A DNA stretch of 64,000 nucleotides. Origin: Neonectria sp. B-13. Lineage: Eukaryota; Ascomycota; Sordariomycetes; Hypocreales; Nectriaceae. The stretch covers positions 992,001 through 1,056,000 of the forward strand of contig NOKP01000012.1 in the NCBI GenBank assembly GCA_002682825.1, read 5' to 3'. Positions 45,720-57,285 of this stretch are shown here, in pieces. The notes under the pieces were generated by a model. It was given only the letters and a program-made list of their open reading frames with translations, searched no databases and was not told where the DNA came from. Each line of letters begins with the position of its first letter. The stretch's first letter is position 1. Both the position numbers and the translations under genes were made by a program.

Positions 45720-46853
45720 CTACTCCAAGTTGGGGTTCACAACAGTGTAGGTCCTCCACCCTGCGTTTGCGCCCGCGTGTTGCATAGCTTCCTGGTGCTG
45801 TTCCAATCCAAACGTTGTCACCTCCGTGCCGCTCTCCTTTCCAATGTTCAGGTATCCTTCAGTGATAAAGCGAATGACCTGCTCTAGACTGCTTCGCGCG
45901 TACATCAGCTTCCCAATGACACTAATGTTTTTGGAGAGCAAATCTCCGTAAGGTACCACGACATCGCCGTGGGCGCCACCGCTCAGAACAGCCCTGCCCT
46001 CCTTCTTCAGCGTTCGGATCGCAGCCGCTAGGTAAATAGGACGTTCAACGCCACCAGGTGTCCAGTCGTTGAAGACATCCGCCCCAGCACCATCGGGGGT
46101 CGCTGCCAGAATAACAGCACTATCTGCCTCGTCATCGCCCGTCATGACGACGGTGCGTAGCCTTGGGTTGTTGCCGAGTTTCTGTCGCATAGCCTCGAGC
46201 TTCGCCTCACTTCTCCCAAGCGCAATGACATTCGCGCCGAGTAAGAGGGCCAACTCGACAGCTAAGCCTCCGAAGGAACCGCCGGAAGGACCAACAACAA
46301 CTGTATCGCTCATCTTGACATTGGCTGATTCAATGATCGCGCCCGCCGCCACGGCGTACATGGGGATAGCTTGAAGCTCACCCGGGCTAAGCCCGAGCTC
46401 TTTGGTTAGGCGCTGCTCATCCAGCACAAAGCAGTTCTCCAGCGGGACTTTATGGAACTTCTGCAGAGTTCCATCGCGCCACTCTCCCTTCATCAGCATG
46501 GTGGCTCCTGGCTCCCCGCTGCTATGGTGGCCGATCATTATCATGGTCTCTGGGTCGTCTCTGGCGCGGACCACCGAATTAGCGTACACGAGGTCGCCTT
46601 CTTTGACCTTCACGGCATCTGCGGGGGCCGAGTAGACACGCCCGATTGCCGTAGAATTTGGTACTAGGGGAAGCTCAAGGCCGACGGGTACCTGGCCGTT
46701 GTGTATGGCATCGGTGTAGGGCAAGATCGGAGTGGCGAGTACGCGGATGATCACTGCTCCGGCAGAGGCGGTAGGGATAGGGAGATCGATGACGGATGGA
46801 GTGGTGGAGAAAGATTCGAGCCATAAGGCACGGTTGGTTGGTTGGTGAGACAT
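45720..46853 (-). CDS. Medium-chain dehydrogenase/reductase, quinone-oxidoreductase type
   Basis: Single exon, 377 residues starting MSHQPTNRALWLESFS, the full length of an MDR protein. An N-terminal GroES-like half is followed by a Rossmann fold with nucleotide-binding GPSGGSFGGLAVELALLLGA and an acidic/basic segment (IALGRSEAKL) that is compatible with NADP(H). The usual structural and catalytic zinc ligands of alcohol dehydrogenases are not visible, so it probably acts without zinc, like quinone or enoyl reductases. The substrate is unknown. A TATATATA run lies about 105 bp upstream of the start. Confidence 0.88.
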   Translation of the reverse strand: MSHQPTNRALWLESFSTTPSVIDLPIPTASAGAVIIRVLATPILPYTDAIHNGQVPVGLELPLVPNSTAIGRVYSAPADAVKVKEGDLVYANSVVRARDDPETMIMIGHHSSGEPGATMLMKGEWRDGTLQKFHKVPLENCFVLDEQRLTKELGLSPGELQAIPMYAVAAGAIIESANVKMSDTVVVGPSGGSFGGLAVELALLLGANVIALGRSEAKLEAMRQKLGNNPRLRTVVMTGDDEADSAVILAATPDGAGADVFNDWTPGGVERPIYLAAAIRTLKKEGRAVLSGGAHGDVVVPYGDLLSKNISVIGKLMYARSSLEQVIRFITEGYLNIGKESGTEVTTFGLEQHQEAMQHAGANAGWRTYTVVNPNLE

Positions 46854-46956
46854 TTCGAGTGTTGGAGCGGCGGGCTATGGTACTGTAAGATGCTTTGGGG
46901 AGGAAAACGTGAATAGATGTGGATGTGGCCTAGGACTAGTTTAGTGTGCTTGTGAT

Positions 46957-46966
46957 ATATATATAC
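46957..46966 (-). promoter_or_regulatory. TATA-like run upstream of the MDR gene
   Basis: A tatatatata run lies about 105 bp before the ATG at 46853. It is a plausible core-promoter element by position only. Confidence 0.3.
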
Positions 46967-48117
46967 TCGAGAGGCCACAATGTTTTGAGGTGCCGGGACT
47001 TCGGAGTGCATAAATGCCATCTGCTACGGGCTTGACGGGCCATTCAGTCCAATACGCGGAGCCCGCGGGATGCGGTCTTCTAAATATTTCGGATTGGCCT
47101 TATTTCATCCCGCGTATCTCCTCCCGGTGGATAGGTAGGATCACCCTAGCTTACCGTGGCCCCTCGACCCTACACAGGCCATAAACATAATAAAATTCAA
47201 ATGGTGGTCCCTCTGTTTGTATCTATAGCTATTATTCGTCAATCTTAGTTTGTTTGCCCGCTAAGTTGTTTAGGCTTAGGAGGGGGTGAGTGTCTATGTT
47301 TCTCTTTGTTACGGCCTCGTTGCAGGTCATATCACTGCATCTGGCAACAAGAAAGGATAATGAAACATTTTTCATGGTCAGTAGAGGAGCATCCGGAAAA
47401 TTAGACTGACAGTCCCCAAATATGGGTTTGTGATGCCATTCTAACTGAATTTTGTGGGTTGGGAATCACGTATGTCTAAGCCTCCGTGGCGAGTATCCTC
47501 CGTCTTCCGTTGGGGGCGGGCGTTTCGGCCCCGAGTCTACAATGCAACCAAATCAATCTCGGTACCAGGGACAGACTCTCGATAACATTCGTACCTCGCC
47601 ATACCCCAAGCGACATCGTAGGTCTAGCACCACGGGCCGCCGCGGCAGCTAATCGGCATTTTCCCGAGGCTTCGGCGTCCGATCTGCCGACGCAGTCCGC
47701 AGTACCCGGCGCCCCGGAACCGCGTCCACACGCGAAAAATAAAATAAACAACACTACCCTAGTCTGACACATATCCCACTTTTCTTTGGAGTGTTCATCC
47801 CTCCCGTCAGCTACGAGGTAATACATGCCGCAGCACGGTACCTCTAAACCGTGTCATGCTTGGAATGGCCGCTTTATGAAGGGTTTCTGTAAGACGGCGT
47901 ACCGGTCCATGCTATATCTCTTCCATCTAATACAGAAGACGCCGGAACCCCTCCAACGTGCTGCGGCGAGTCTAGTAGGCATTGTCGTCGGTGCTGGATC
48001 AGAGCGTCGTTATAAGGAAGCTTCCTATGAGAGCGATGTTTGATTCGCAGTCTCCATCATCGCCAAAAAGAATTTATAAGTAAGGTCTTAGGCAACGGCG
48101 TTTTGTTCGTCACTTAC
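46967..48117. other. Intergenic, no gene recognised
   Basis: Overlapping frames around 47450-47830 occur on both strands; the GC-rich stretch keeps them open without a recognisable protein. Confidence 0.4.
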
Positions 48118-48288
48118 AGCTAAGCCAGAGGCTATTCAGATTCCCCTGTTTGAGCAGGTCCTCAAAGACATCAGATAAATCCTGGAAGATGATCTTCTCC
48201 CGCTCAATGTTGTAGTAGGAAGTGCCGCCAACGTAGGCAAAGCGTAAGCTGACCAAGACCCCCCACAGCAACGAGTTCAATATTGTCG
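48118..48288 (-). other. Exon-like coding stretch, unidentified
   Basis: The minus strand reads LLWGVLVSLRFAYVGGTSYY, NIEREKIIFQDLSDVFEDLL and KQGNLNSLWLS and ends at a GTAAGT-like donor. It has the composition of real protein, but I find neither start nor following exon and do not recognise the family. Probably a relic. Confidence 0.3.
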
Positions 48289-48840
48289 CATTTCGGGATC
48301 AACATCACTATTTTCGTCATAAATCGTGACCTTCAGGATCCTGATCTTCAGGATCCCTTTATCACATATCGGGATGTCGGATTTCTACGGCTATTGCAAC
48401 AGTGAAGCTTTTTCTTCTATCATCATAGGCGTCGATCGCCACCGGCTAAAAAGCCATCATCATTAGCCTAATCCTAGGCCTAGATTTTCCTTCGTTCAAG
48501 TCAATAGCTAGCTAAAGCTAAAGACCCCGAAGCATCCGGAGCTTCTCGGCTGCCAGAGGTCATCCGAGGTCATTGTCATTTTCCCTATCCACAAGACTGA
48601 CCCAAAGACTCTCATTAGATAGGAAGAATATCAAGAGCGTTTCCCCCCCACATCTAGATCCTCATAGTATGCAATAAAGATAAATAAATACCGTAATGTG
48701 GACCGGTGCTACTTTGTCGGCAAGGATCTTCCAAACTCGCCAGTTTAAGTGTCCAAAGCTGTCAGTCCCACTATAGGGAAGGTGCTTAAGTAGATAGCTG
48801 TCCTGGTCGCTGCTATTACCTACGTACAGGGCGGTGCGGC
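48289..48840. other. Intergenic, no gene recognised
   Basis: Only a short direct repeat (cttcaggatcctgat / cttcaggatcc) near 48330-48356 stands out. Confidence 0.4.
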
Positions 48841-48959
48841 TAGGTACTGCGGTGCCTTGATATGGATCCCAGTTTGAGACTTCGGCTGGACACTCGAGAG
48901 TCGGAGGCGAGGGCCCAGCCGGAGATATATCGTCAACCTGGGGAATCCCTGCCGGCGCT

Positions 48960-49236
48960 TCTTCATAGGGGCTGCCAACTCGAACGTGTAGGACGTACCG
49001 CTATGATGATATAGTGTACAATATTTCTGGCCTCTTGGGACGAAGCAGCCAACTCGGCGGCGCCGACAGTCGCCGCATCGGTGAAGTCGACGAGGACTAT
49101 TAGAGCTGAAACAACAGGGCCATGCAAGTAAGAACCGCGACTTACCGATGCTGCTTTTGAACCGATAGGGTCTCGCAGTATTACCACTCCCTGGTGACTC
49201 GACATTCTTGTTGCTGGACGCTGGCAGGTCGGACAT
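48960..49236 (-). pseudogene. Degenerate Zn2Cys6 regulator N-terminus
   Basis: A possible first exon MSDLPASSNKNVESPGSGNT ends at GTAAGT near 49145; downstream a different frame reads RCGDCRRRRVGCFVPRGQKY followed by C, which matches the first four cysteines of a Zn2Cys6 cluster (C-x2-C-x6-C...C). The following C-x2-C and C are not present (the text continues CTLYHHSG), and the exon phases do not fit. No regulatory domain follows. It looks like a truncated or decayed regulator. Confidence 0.45.
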
Positions 49237-51776
49237 TTCATGGAGATAAGCAGATCGGGGTGGGTCGATGTCCGGTGGTGTGGGAAGACGGTGAGGGAGA
49301 GGGCCAAAGGAGAAACTTCCACAGGACTACTCACGGAGGCGAGGAGGGCGACTCGACGTATATCAGGGGGGCACTCGATACGCAACATGCCGAGCGCATC
49401 GACCACGGCATTCTGCTCACCGAATGCCACGATTTGATGCGCCGCGTGATAAGGGGGGGAACTCTGCTGACATTCTGTCCCCCGAATAAGATCCGCCTCC
49501 AGGTCGCCAAGGACCTTCGCCAATTGCCCACCAGGGCCTTTCCAAGAAGGCGACGTCAAAATCAGCTTGAACAGCGATGACCACGCGCACTTTCACGAGG
49601 ACACCCTTCCTAACTACTGCACCGTGCAAGAAGGCTTTCAAACTGAGCATCGACGACTGCAAAACTATTGCGCAGAACTCGATACGCAGCAGCTAGATCG
49701 CGAAGAAGGGAAAGTCGGTGCTCCTTTGGATGCTCGGCCAGTACTTGCGTAAGTATGGTTCTAACGTTAGTTTGCGGATTGATCCGTGTGAAGAGAGGAA
49801 GAGTATGGACTGGGAAGACAGTGAACGAACGTCAGCAACCAAAAGATGATCTTTTGCAAACATTGACCTTGGTGGCACAAGATGTAGTCGGAGTGGGCGT
49901 GTATCAAGACCCTGGCTTGACTGACGGGAAGAAGAGCCTCTTGCGGAAGCTCAGCCGGGACTCTTCGAATGCCCGGCCACTGCAAGTCGGCATTTATGGA
50001 CACAATCTCGGCATACGACCTGATAGACCGGCATTGGCAGCTGCTGTGCGGAAAACAGGTCCCGCTATGGCGACCACAAACGAGCAGCTCAAGCGTCCGG
50101 ATCTTCGGAGCATGCTGCATCCGGCTCTTGCGCTCGGCAGACTCCGCGACATCTGGCACCAGGGCACGGCGTAGGAATGATGCAGGTTTGGGCGCCGATG
50201 AGGCCTGGCTTTGTTCGGATGAGGATAAGGGCGAAGCTGCCAAGCTTGAAGTTGTAACAATAGGAGACTGGCGGGCACAGTCGCTCGAACTCGGCGTTAA
50301 AATGCTGGCTTCTGCCCCCACAGGCAAGCCATGTTCCAACGATATCTATGATCTGATCACTGGCGCCTGTTTTAGTCCCATGGCGTTCTGCCGGATCCGC
50401 CTCGGCTTCTATTAGTGCGTCATATATATTCGTGGTTGTAGGTGGGCTCGGCCGGCATTGGATGCTAGAACGGTGTTGGGATCTTGATACGCGGCTTCAG
50501 GTAGAGGTCAACAGCCAGATCGGTACTCAAACGTACACGTGGCTGATGAGTTTGATAGTAGCGCGTTGTGATACAGGTCGTTTCTCTGGCAGGGCGGCTA
50601 CGAAATTTCGTTTGAGATCTTGTCTTCTGGGAGACCTGCGCTCCATCCCAATTTATAGCTCCTTCCAGCTGCGTCTCTTGACCAACGGGCTCACCCCGAT
50701 CAACTTAGCTGCCACTCGGATGACAACGGCTTTCTAACCGACCACTCTTTCAACGCCGCCAATATGCGATCTTCACATTTAATCAGACCCCCCTTAAGGC
50801 CCCCCTTAGCTAAATAACAGGCTGGATTCGCTCTCGTCGATGATGACTCCTGGTGACGTGTAACAGAAGCCCTAATCCATCCTGTTTGGTGACAATATCA
50901 GAAAGACCCAAGAGTTGCTCTGGTCTGCTTAAAACATTTCTGATGTGGTTCCAATTCTGAAGAGTTCTGTTTGCACAGAGGGGAAGGCCAAGGGAAAGCC
51001 AAGAAGGTGGATGTGCGCAGAAGGTTTCGTCTAACTCTGGAACAAAGATGCAGCTACGATTTGAATGAACCCCGACAATATGGGATTGAGTATTGTGGAG
51101 TTGCAAGCTAGGGCGTGCCGGACGCCCCCAAGCCCAATAGAGGCGAGCAAGATAGACTGTCGCATTTGGGTTGGTGAAAGATGGAAGGCGAGTCTGCCCC
51201 GAGCGATCCGCGTATTTATCATGCTCTGTGACGAAGCCCACAGATACCCAGCCTTCCGCGTGTATATTAGTTAGTGACGTTCGGTTGCGCGTGGTAACGA
51301 TGGCGATGTACCATCCGAATATAAACTGCCTTCACCGTTCCCGCATGTTCTTCAGCCGGGGATCCGGGTCAGTCATTCTTGCAGGGAAGTCTTGAGCTGA
51401 ACACTCGTCAGTTGACTTACAGTAACAATCGACCAGCGCACACCGATCCTTCCTTGATCCTTGACAACACGCTACACCCCACCCGTTGGCACAAACTCAT
51501 TTCTTATCAGGCAAATACGCATATAGAATATATTTCAACCTCGTAAACATATGGTTGTGCATCCTATTTCATTGTACATCTCGGTTTGTGAAGATGGTCC
51601 CTAAAGTGAGATGGGCAAACACTTTCAAAGCCAAGTATCTAGTTTACTGATCTAAACTTCAATAGTACACGATGTGCGCTGAGGTCCCTGCCCTCTTGAC
51701 CGCAATTCTAGACCGTGGGTGTGCTGCTCATCAATCCATCAAAAGTGCCCAAGGCTTCCCGGATTTTCACCTTCCA
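49237..51776. other. Long intergenic stretch, no gene recognised
   Basis: Several frames of 60-190 codons overlap on both strands at 49240-50420, typical of GC-rich noncoding or decayed DNA. None has a domain, signal peptide or exon series I can support. Confidence 0.4.
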
Positions 51777-52715
51777 CTATTTGTGCAGACCAGACTGCAT
51801 AGGGTAACCTTCTACTAGGGCCTCGGAGCTTGTGATTGTCCTGAATGATGCGTGCTTCCTAATCACACGACTTGGATGGAACCAGTTATACATGACGGTA
51901 ACGAGACCCATCAGTGCAGCATCGAAGACGTAGATGTAAAGCTCCTTTTTCTTGAGTTCGCCATCAGAGCCCTGGATATACTCCATGACACGAAACACAG
52001 ATCGTACCATGATGAGGAGGCTGGTTCCGTAAAGAACCATCAATAACTTATTCCAGGGAGCGCTGATGGAGTGAGACCGCGGGGTTCGTTGGCGTCGAAG
52101 GCGAAAGTGGAAAACCAATGTTGCCACCATAAAGAAGCCGAAAAAGAGAATCTGAATGGCGAGTCCGCCCACGATTATATTCTCGCCCTTGTCAACAGAG
52201 TCCCGGTCCTTGGCGGTTGCCAGCATGCCACCGCCACCACTCTGGGCCATGAAAGAGAGAACATCGCCCAACACAAACACCTTCGTAAGCCATCGTCGCC
52301 GGATAAGGGAGTGGTGCTCAGCCTCAAGCAGGACAATTAGGCGGCCGAGAATCATATAAATGGATGCGGCAAAGAATGCTGGACCTAGAAGGAGCAGGAT
52401 GGACTGGATAACATAGGGGTTTTGGGTGAAATCGGGAGCTTCCTGAGCGGACATTGCTCTACCTGCATAGCCGCCTGCTTCGACTGTGACTGATCAGAAC
52501 CAACGGTTGTGAACAAGGGGAGCGTGAGACTTACAGAAGCATCCGACCACAAATGGGATAAAGTACCACGTCCGCGCGCGGCATAGTTGCCAGATGTGCA
52601 AGAGTGCCGAAGCTCCAAATAGAATGGCGAAGCCACATGCCGCTGGCATCGATGGATCATAAGTATAGAACTTGAATGTCGACTCGCCCTGCCGTGAAAG
52701 AAGGTTCTTGAACAT
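51777..52715 (-). CDS. RTA1-type multi-pass membrane protein
   Basis: Two exons: 52715-52535 and 52483-51777 (phase 1; GTAAGT/CACAG), giving 295 residues. After FYTYDPSMPAACGFAILFGA come about seven membrane helices (SALLHIWQLCRARTWYFIPF, YVIQSILLLLGPAFFAASIY, YMILGRLIVLLEAEHH). The join restores the family pattern VVGCFFEAGGYAGRAMS, equivalent to E-GYIGR in the RTA1 (lipid-translocating exporter) family, which includes yeast Rsb1 and Rta1 and is linked to sphingoid-base export and drug tolerance. The ATG at 52715 is used because the frame starts before it only with a non-ATG codon. The C-terminal tail is polar. Confidence 0.85.
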
Positions 52716-53499
52716 TTCTGTGGATAAGGCTTTCAATAAGGATGCGGAATAGGTGATTGGCGAAAGATTAAGAGGTTAGGAATCAGTAACTCTCTGTAAA
52801 TGAATGTGTCTCGAAGGCTGTTGATTTTTGGTTCTGTGCTCTTCAAGGACAATATATAGCTCATGAAAGTGTCCCCTTGTTAGGCTGCCCGACCGATTAC
52901 GGGTCCCTTTTGCAGAGCGCCAAGAGACGGACCTACGCCTGCCGACTTTCCTACGTCTGACCTCGAGCTCTCTCAATGCGTTGAACTCGTTTCCTTGGGT
53001 CGTGGCGGTGCTGTGCAGGGATAACATACGCGTATGAAGGAGATGAGTTCTCGGATGAGATCGCCATTTCAGACTAAAAAACGGTATCCCTGTCTGGATT
53101 CTAATTATGGGCTGCCTGAGCTACTGATATGGAAACCCGACACCTTCGCTTTAGGGGCTAACCATTGACCATTGGAACACTTGGCCTGGACCCGAAGCAC
53201 GGGTCGAGGCAGGGTTACGAACTTATGAGACATCGGAGAGGGCCCGGACCTGACATGTCTCGTTTCGGGAACAAATGCCAGGGCACAGATCGCCCTACGT
53301 TGGCCTGGGTGTGGGCCCTTGGTCATGATACGCGGACAAACCCTGAGCTTCACCTAGAAAATATACGTACTGCGTAGTAGGGCGCGGATACGTGGAATAG
53401 TCCCCTCATATCGCGAACCCAGTTCTTTTAAAACAGACGACGACTGCCTACGACAGTGTCCATATTTACCAGGCTTCTTCACTCGGAAAATAATACCAA
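52716..53499. other. Divergent intergenic region
   Basis: Upstream of the RTA1-type gene (-) and of the GPI-type gene (+). No gene recognised. Confidence 0.45.
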
Positions 53500-54060
53500 A
53501 TGAATTTGCTTACTGGTTTTCTGCCTCTTTTGATCCTCAGCCACGTTGCGGCAGGTCTCGACAGCCATGCGTAAGGAGCCCACCCTTGCTTCCTCATGCA
53601 CACTGCAAACCCACTCACCAAATACAGCGAACCACAGCAGGGAGATGTCGATTTCTCCAAAGTCCCAGTCGTCAGTTCCGAAACCATAACGTCAACCGCA
53701 TGTGCCGGCCATGAGGAGAAGCGAGATTGGGAGGAATTGATTAATTCGGCCGAAAACCTCTACAACGGCTACATATCCAAATTCACGAGCATCGGACCTG
53801 AATGGGCAAGCAAAGGTCTGGACATGGCATCGAGTGCAAGGGGCGCAGTTGAGAGTGCCTGGGGCAAGACTGCTACGTCAGTCGAAACGCAAGCGAGTAC
53901 CACTAATACGCAGACGTCTGCCATAGTCACCGAGACGGCTGGGGCATCCGCAACAGATTTCGCAGACTCAGCTGGTACAAGCTTGAAGGAAGCGCAGTTT
54001 GGCACTGGCACCGTGAGCATTGCTATTTTTGCAATAGCCTTCACCTTTGGCCTCATGTAG
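53500..54060 (+). CDS. Small secreted GPI-type protein
   Basis: Two exons: 53500-53570 and 53628-54060 (phase 2; GTAAGG/TACAG), giving 167 residues. Signal peptide MNLLTGFLPLLILSHVAAG; then a short acidic region with one cysteine and a KR dibasic (CAGHEEKRDW), a helical stretch (ELINSAENLYNGYISKF), and a Thr/Ser/Ala-rich tail ending in a hydrophobic segment (VSIAIFAIAFTFGLM) that suits a GPI-attachment signal. I do not recognise a family. Surface location is inferred from the two hydrophobic ends. Confidence 0.65.
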
Positions 54061-54509
54061 ACAGCTTGTATTCATCATAGAGATAATTAAATAGGCTACT
54101 TGCTCTGGACAAGAGAGTAATCTAGCGCAAAGTCATTGACTGGAAGACCGTGAAGAGTTGATATATCAAGTGCAAAATTCTTGACAGGACATTTCTCATG
54201 AGGGCGTCGTCAGGCCACGCTACCAAGACCGTGACTCTGAGTTAAACATCATTATAACAAAATTCAGGTTGGTCATGGGATGTGCCTTCACACGATCTTC
54301 GGTAGCTCGAGACCCGAAAGTCTTGGGCAATAGACTTTCGGAAAGTCACTACTTAACTGCGAGGTTAGGACTTGACCCTCAACGCGAACGCGACACTGTT
54401 CCGTTGGCACTGATTGCTGAGCGGACTTGGTGCGATCAGTTCAATGCCAATGAGGCCAAGCAAGACACGAAAGGGTTGGGGTATATGACATTTATTGCAT
54501 TGCGTTCCT
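54061..54509. other. Intergenic, no gene recognised
   Basis: Nothing recognised between the GPI-type gene and the regulator fragment. Confidence 0.4.
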
Positions 54510-54532
54510 AGCTCCGTATGTGCATCACACTA

Positions 54533-55022
54533 TCAGCTCGGGGTACGTGAGAGTGTAGTGATACGACTGAGAGACTCGGTGGCCTCGACGCAGTACGCGA
54601 ATGCTTCGACCATGGACATGTTCATGGACGACTTGAAGTCTAACAGGAGTACTCTGGTATCCAAAGGGCTCTGGCTGTCCTCCATATGGCGTTGACTCTG
54701 CGGCGTGGAGGGGATGTGGGAAGGGATGAAGGCTATGATATTTCCTTTACGAGCTGCTGACTTGTCCCAGATATTGAAATGCGGTGTGATTATTTCCCCT
54801 TCTGAATTTTCTGTCTTTTCCTTACGCCAAAGATGGGCATCACAGGGTAAGCGTCGAAGAACATCATTCGAAGTCAGACTCGTGTTCCAACCCATGATCA
54901 CCGAGCAAAACCGGTCCAGGTTGAATATGTTCCAGAACACACGCCTTCGCTCTTCAACTTCAACCCAAAGACAGATCGACTGTGGGACTAAGGATTCCGA
55001 CGGAGGCAACAATGGCGGGTGA
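54533..55022 (-). pseudogene. Internal fragment of a fungal-specific transcription factor
   Basis: One frame of about 160 codons reads [37 protein letters not shown] and SVIMGWNT, the hallmark E-x-RRRVFWxxFxLDR region of the fungal middle-homology domain, and then [15 protein letters not shown] before stopping. Neither the Zn2Cys6 cluster nor the flanking parts of the domain are present. The upstream end stops just next to a very AT-rich stretch (55040-55150), as at an old insertion or deletion junction. Confidence 0.75.
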
Positions 55023-55044
55023 TCATGGGAACCGGGTTCGGTAT

Positions 55045-55150
55045 TCAGTTTAAATAAATATTTATTATTTAAATATTTATAGTTAAATTTTAAATAAAGT
55101 ATCTAGATAGTTATAATTAAACTAAGCATTTGTTACTTAAATAGTATATA
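55045..55150. repeat. AT-rich block
   Basis: About 105 bases of almost pure A and T with palindromic runs such as tttaaataaatatttatta. It borders the regulator fragment and may be a decayed mobile-element remnant. Confidence 0.5.
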
Positions 55151-55339
55151 GCGGTGGGTTCTAATCCCTATGGGATAAATCAGTATACTAGGGTAATGGA
55201 AACTGCCAGGCAGGAAGAATCACAAGCCATGAGTTGGTGCAGTTCTAATATTAGCAGAGGCGGCTTACGACCTGTGATTTGGCTCACCAACGAGCATGAG
55301 TTTCTTGTCATGTATTCGTTCATATATGATCCTAATGGG

Positions 55340-57285
55340 CTAGACTAGAGCAAAGAATAAGTTAAAGACAGCAAGCATAACTGCTCGAATGTCTATCCGA
55401 GCCTTGGCAGCTTCCTGGCGTGTTTGAACTTCCTCCAACAGCTCTGCCGTAATCCGAGCGTTTCCAGCCACATTCTCCATTGTCAGAATTTGCAACTTAA
55501 TCCAGACCCGTTCACTGGGGTCCTGTTCCTCAACACCCAACATCAAAAGAGGCCAAAGCATATTGAGAGGAAGCGACTCTTCAGGATCCAGGTCCGCAAC
55601 CATCCGTCGAGTTAGATCCCTGATCTGATTTAACGCATCAGTTGCCTCGTTCGTCAGAGGTAAGCTTTTAAAAGCAGTACGATGCAAGTGAACTTTGCAG
55701 GCATAATAATTGGACAGGTATGTTCGAAACGCACGTGTGATGACAACAGCCAGATGTTTCAAGACATAAGGCTCTGCTAGCTTCCCGGCGAAGGCAAAGT
55801 CCATCAGCAAGGGGCGTTGCGTATATAGAGTGCGCAGGTCGCCTGCAATAGCAGCGCCAAGGTTCATGACTTCAATCTCATCCTTCACAGTGCCTCGAGA
55901 CCGGTGCCAAGGATCGATCTTTGATATCCGGCCAATAAAGGACTGGACCTGTTGGTAGAAAACAACCCCAGGTTGATATAAGACTTGAAACAGGGCGTCT
56001 TCAATATCATCCTCAGATTCTGGCTTTAGAACATCGTCTATTTCCCAGTCAAGGTTTGCAGATGAAGCGTCAGGAAGCAAGAGCTTGGTCGCCAAAAATA
56101 AGCCGTCTCCGCCCACAGCAACCACTCGGCCATCAAGAAGGCGAATCCATAACAGAATTTGTCTCTCAAGAGTAGTCAAGCTACTCTCGTTGCTGCCTTG
56201 AAACAACATGAAGGCGCGTTTGAGGTTAAAATAGGCTGCCTCAAGGCGACTTTCAAGAACATCGATATAACTGAGAAAGAACAGAACAGTGAGAAGGTAC
56301 TGTCGATCTAGACTATGCTCAACCATAGACTGGCCATCATAGCTAGCTGCTTCAGCAACTGCCTGCTCATAGTAGTAGTAGTTCAGCTCTCCTGTTGGCC
56401 AAGCCTTGTCTTGACGATGGAGGAGGAAATTTGAACACGCAAGGATAGCATAGCAGACCATGCAAGATGTATTTGCCATCTTAACAATGGTGCGGCGCAT
56501 AAAAGCCCACGTCCTCTGAGTTTGGACCTCGGAGATGATGGGTGGGTCGATAAGTTTATTGAAGAAATCCATCAACTTTTCACTGCCCTGGGGGAGGAGA
56601 GGCCTGTCCTGTGGTGTCTTGCTGATCCGAAGGAGAGGGGATGTAGAGAATGAGTTGGTAAAAGCCATCCTGTCTGGGAGTGTAATTCGCGGGTGAGCGG
56701 CCTATCATGAAGAATTAGTAATTCGTATAGCAATACTCCTGTGGTATCTATCCAGGCTCACCGTAATTGGTGTCTCAAGTCCCACATTTTGGTTGGCATC
56801 CGGAGTCGCTTGTTGCCAAAGGTCGCCCGAGTCCCACGTCAAGCTCGGGATCTCCAAGACGTCGTCTATAGTATGGGCAGGTGACAGAATCTGATCGAAG
56901 ACTGGGGTGCCGATATCATGAACTGGGCGTCTCTTCTTGGCTGCTGACCTTACCCAGGGCGGCCATTTACACTCCATATTGAGTCTCTTACAGTGGGAGC
57001 ATCTTGGCATTTTCTCATCACACTTGACTTTTCGACATCTAGGATTCAACAGGTCAGCTGTTTTGAAGTGTCCAATTTTTTCGATGGCACATACTTGCAC
57101 GTAAGACAGCCCTCACGGGACTGGATGGATTTCCGACCAGATGTCACTAAACGGGCAGACTTTGCAACTCCCGTGGTGTCCTGGGCAGTTCCACCGTTTC
57201 CGCTGTCTTGATGAACGAGATGTCGCCCGCTGTGGGGGTCGATGAGCAGTGAGTCCTGGTCCCGGATAGATATGCTCTCTTCCAT
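55340..57285 (-). CDS. Zn2Cys6 transcription factor (Fungal_trans_2 type)
   Basis: Three exons: 57285-57095, 57038-56762 and 56701-55340 (phase 2 with GTATGT/CCTAG; phase 0 with GTGAGC/GATAG), giving 609 residues. Near residues 59-85 the cluster is GCLTCKCRKVKCDEKMPRCS followed by HCKRLNMEC, with an extra cysteine in the first loop. The intron falls inside the cluster, so the join is well supported. The rest is a helical fungal-specific regulatory domain (LLHRQDKAWPTGELNYYYYE, QAVAEAASYDGQSMV, FLSYIDVLESRLEAAYFNLK), ending near the C-terminus in NLFFALV. The start lies 58 codons upstream of the cluster. It is upstream and divergent from the broken sugar transporter at 58.1 kb, which could have been a target. 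Confidence 0.85.

Noticed and set aside
49567..50415. Several frames of 60-190 codons on both strands
   Set aside because: They overlap each other in opposite directions and none resembles a known family.
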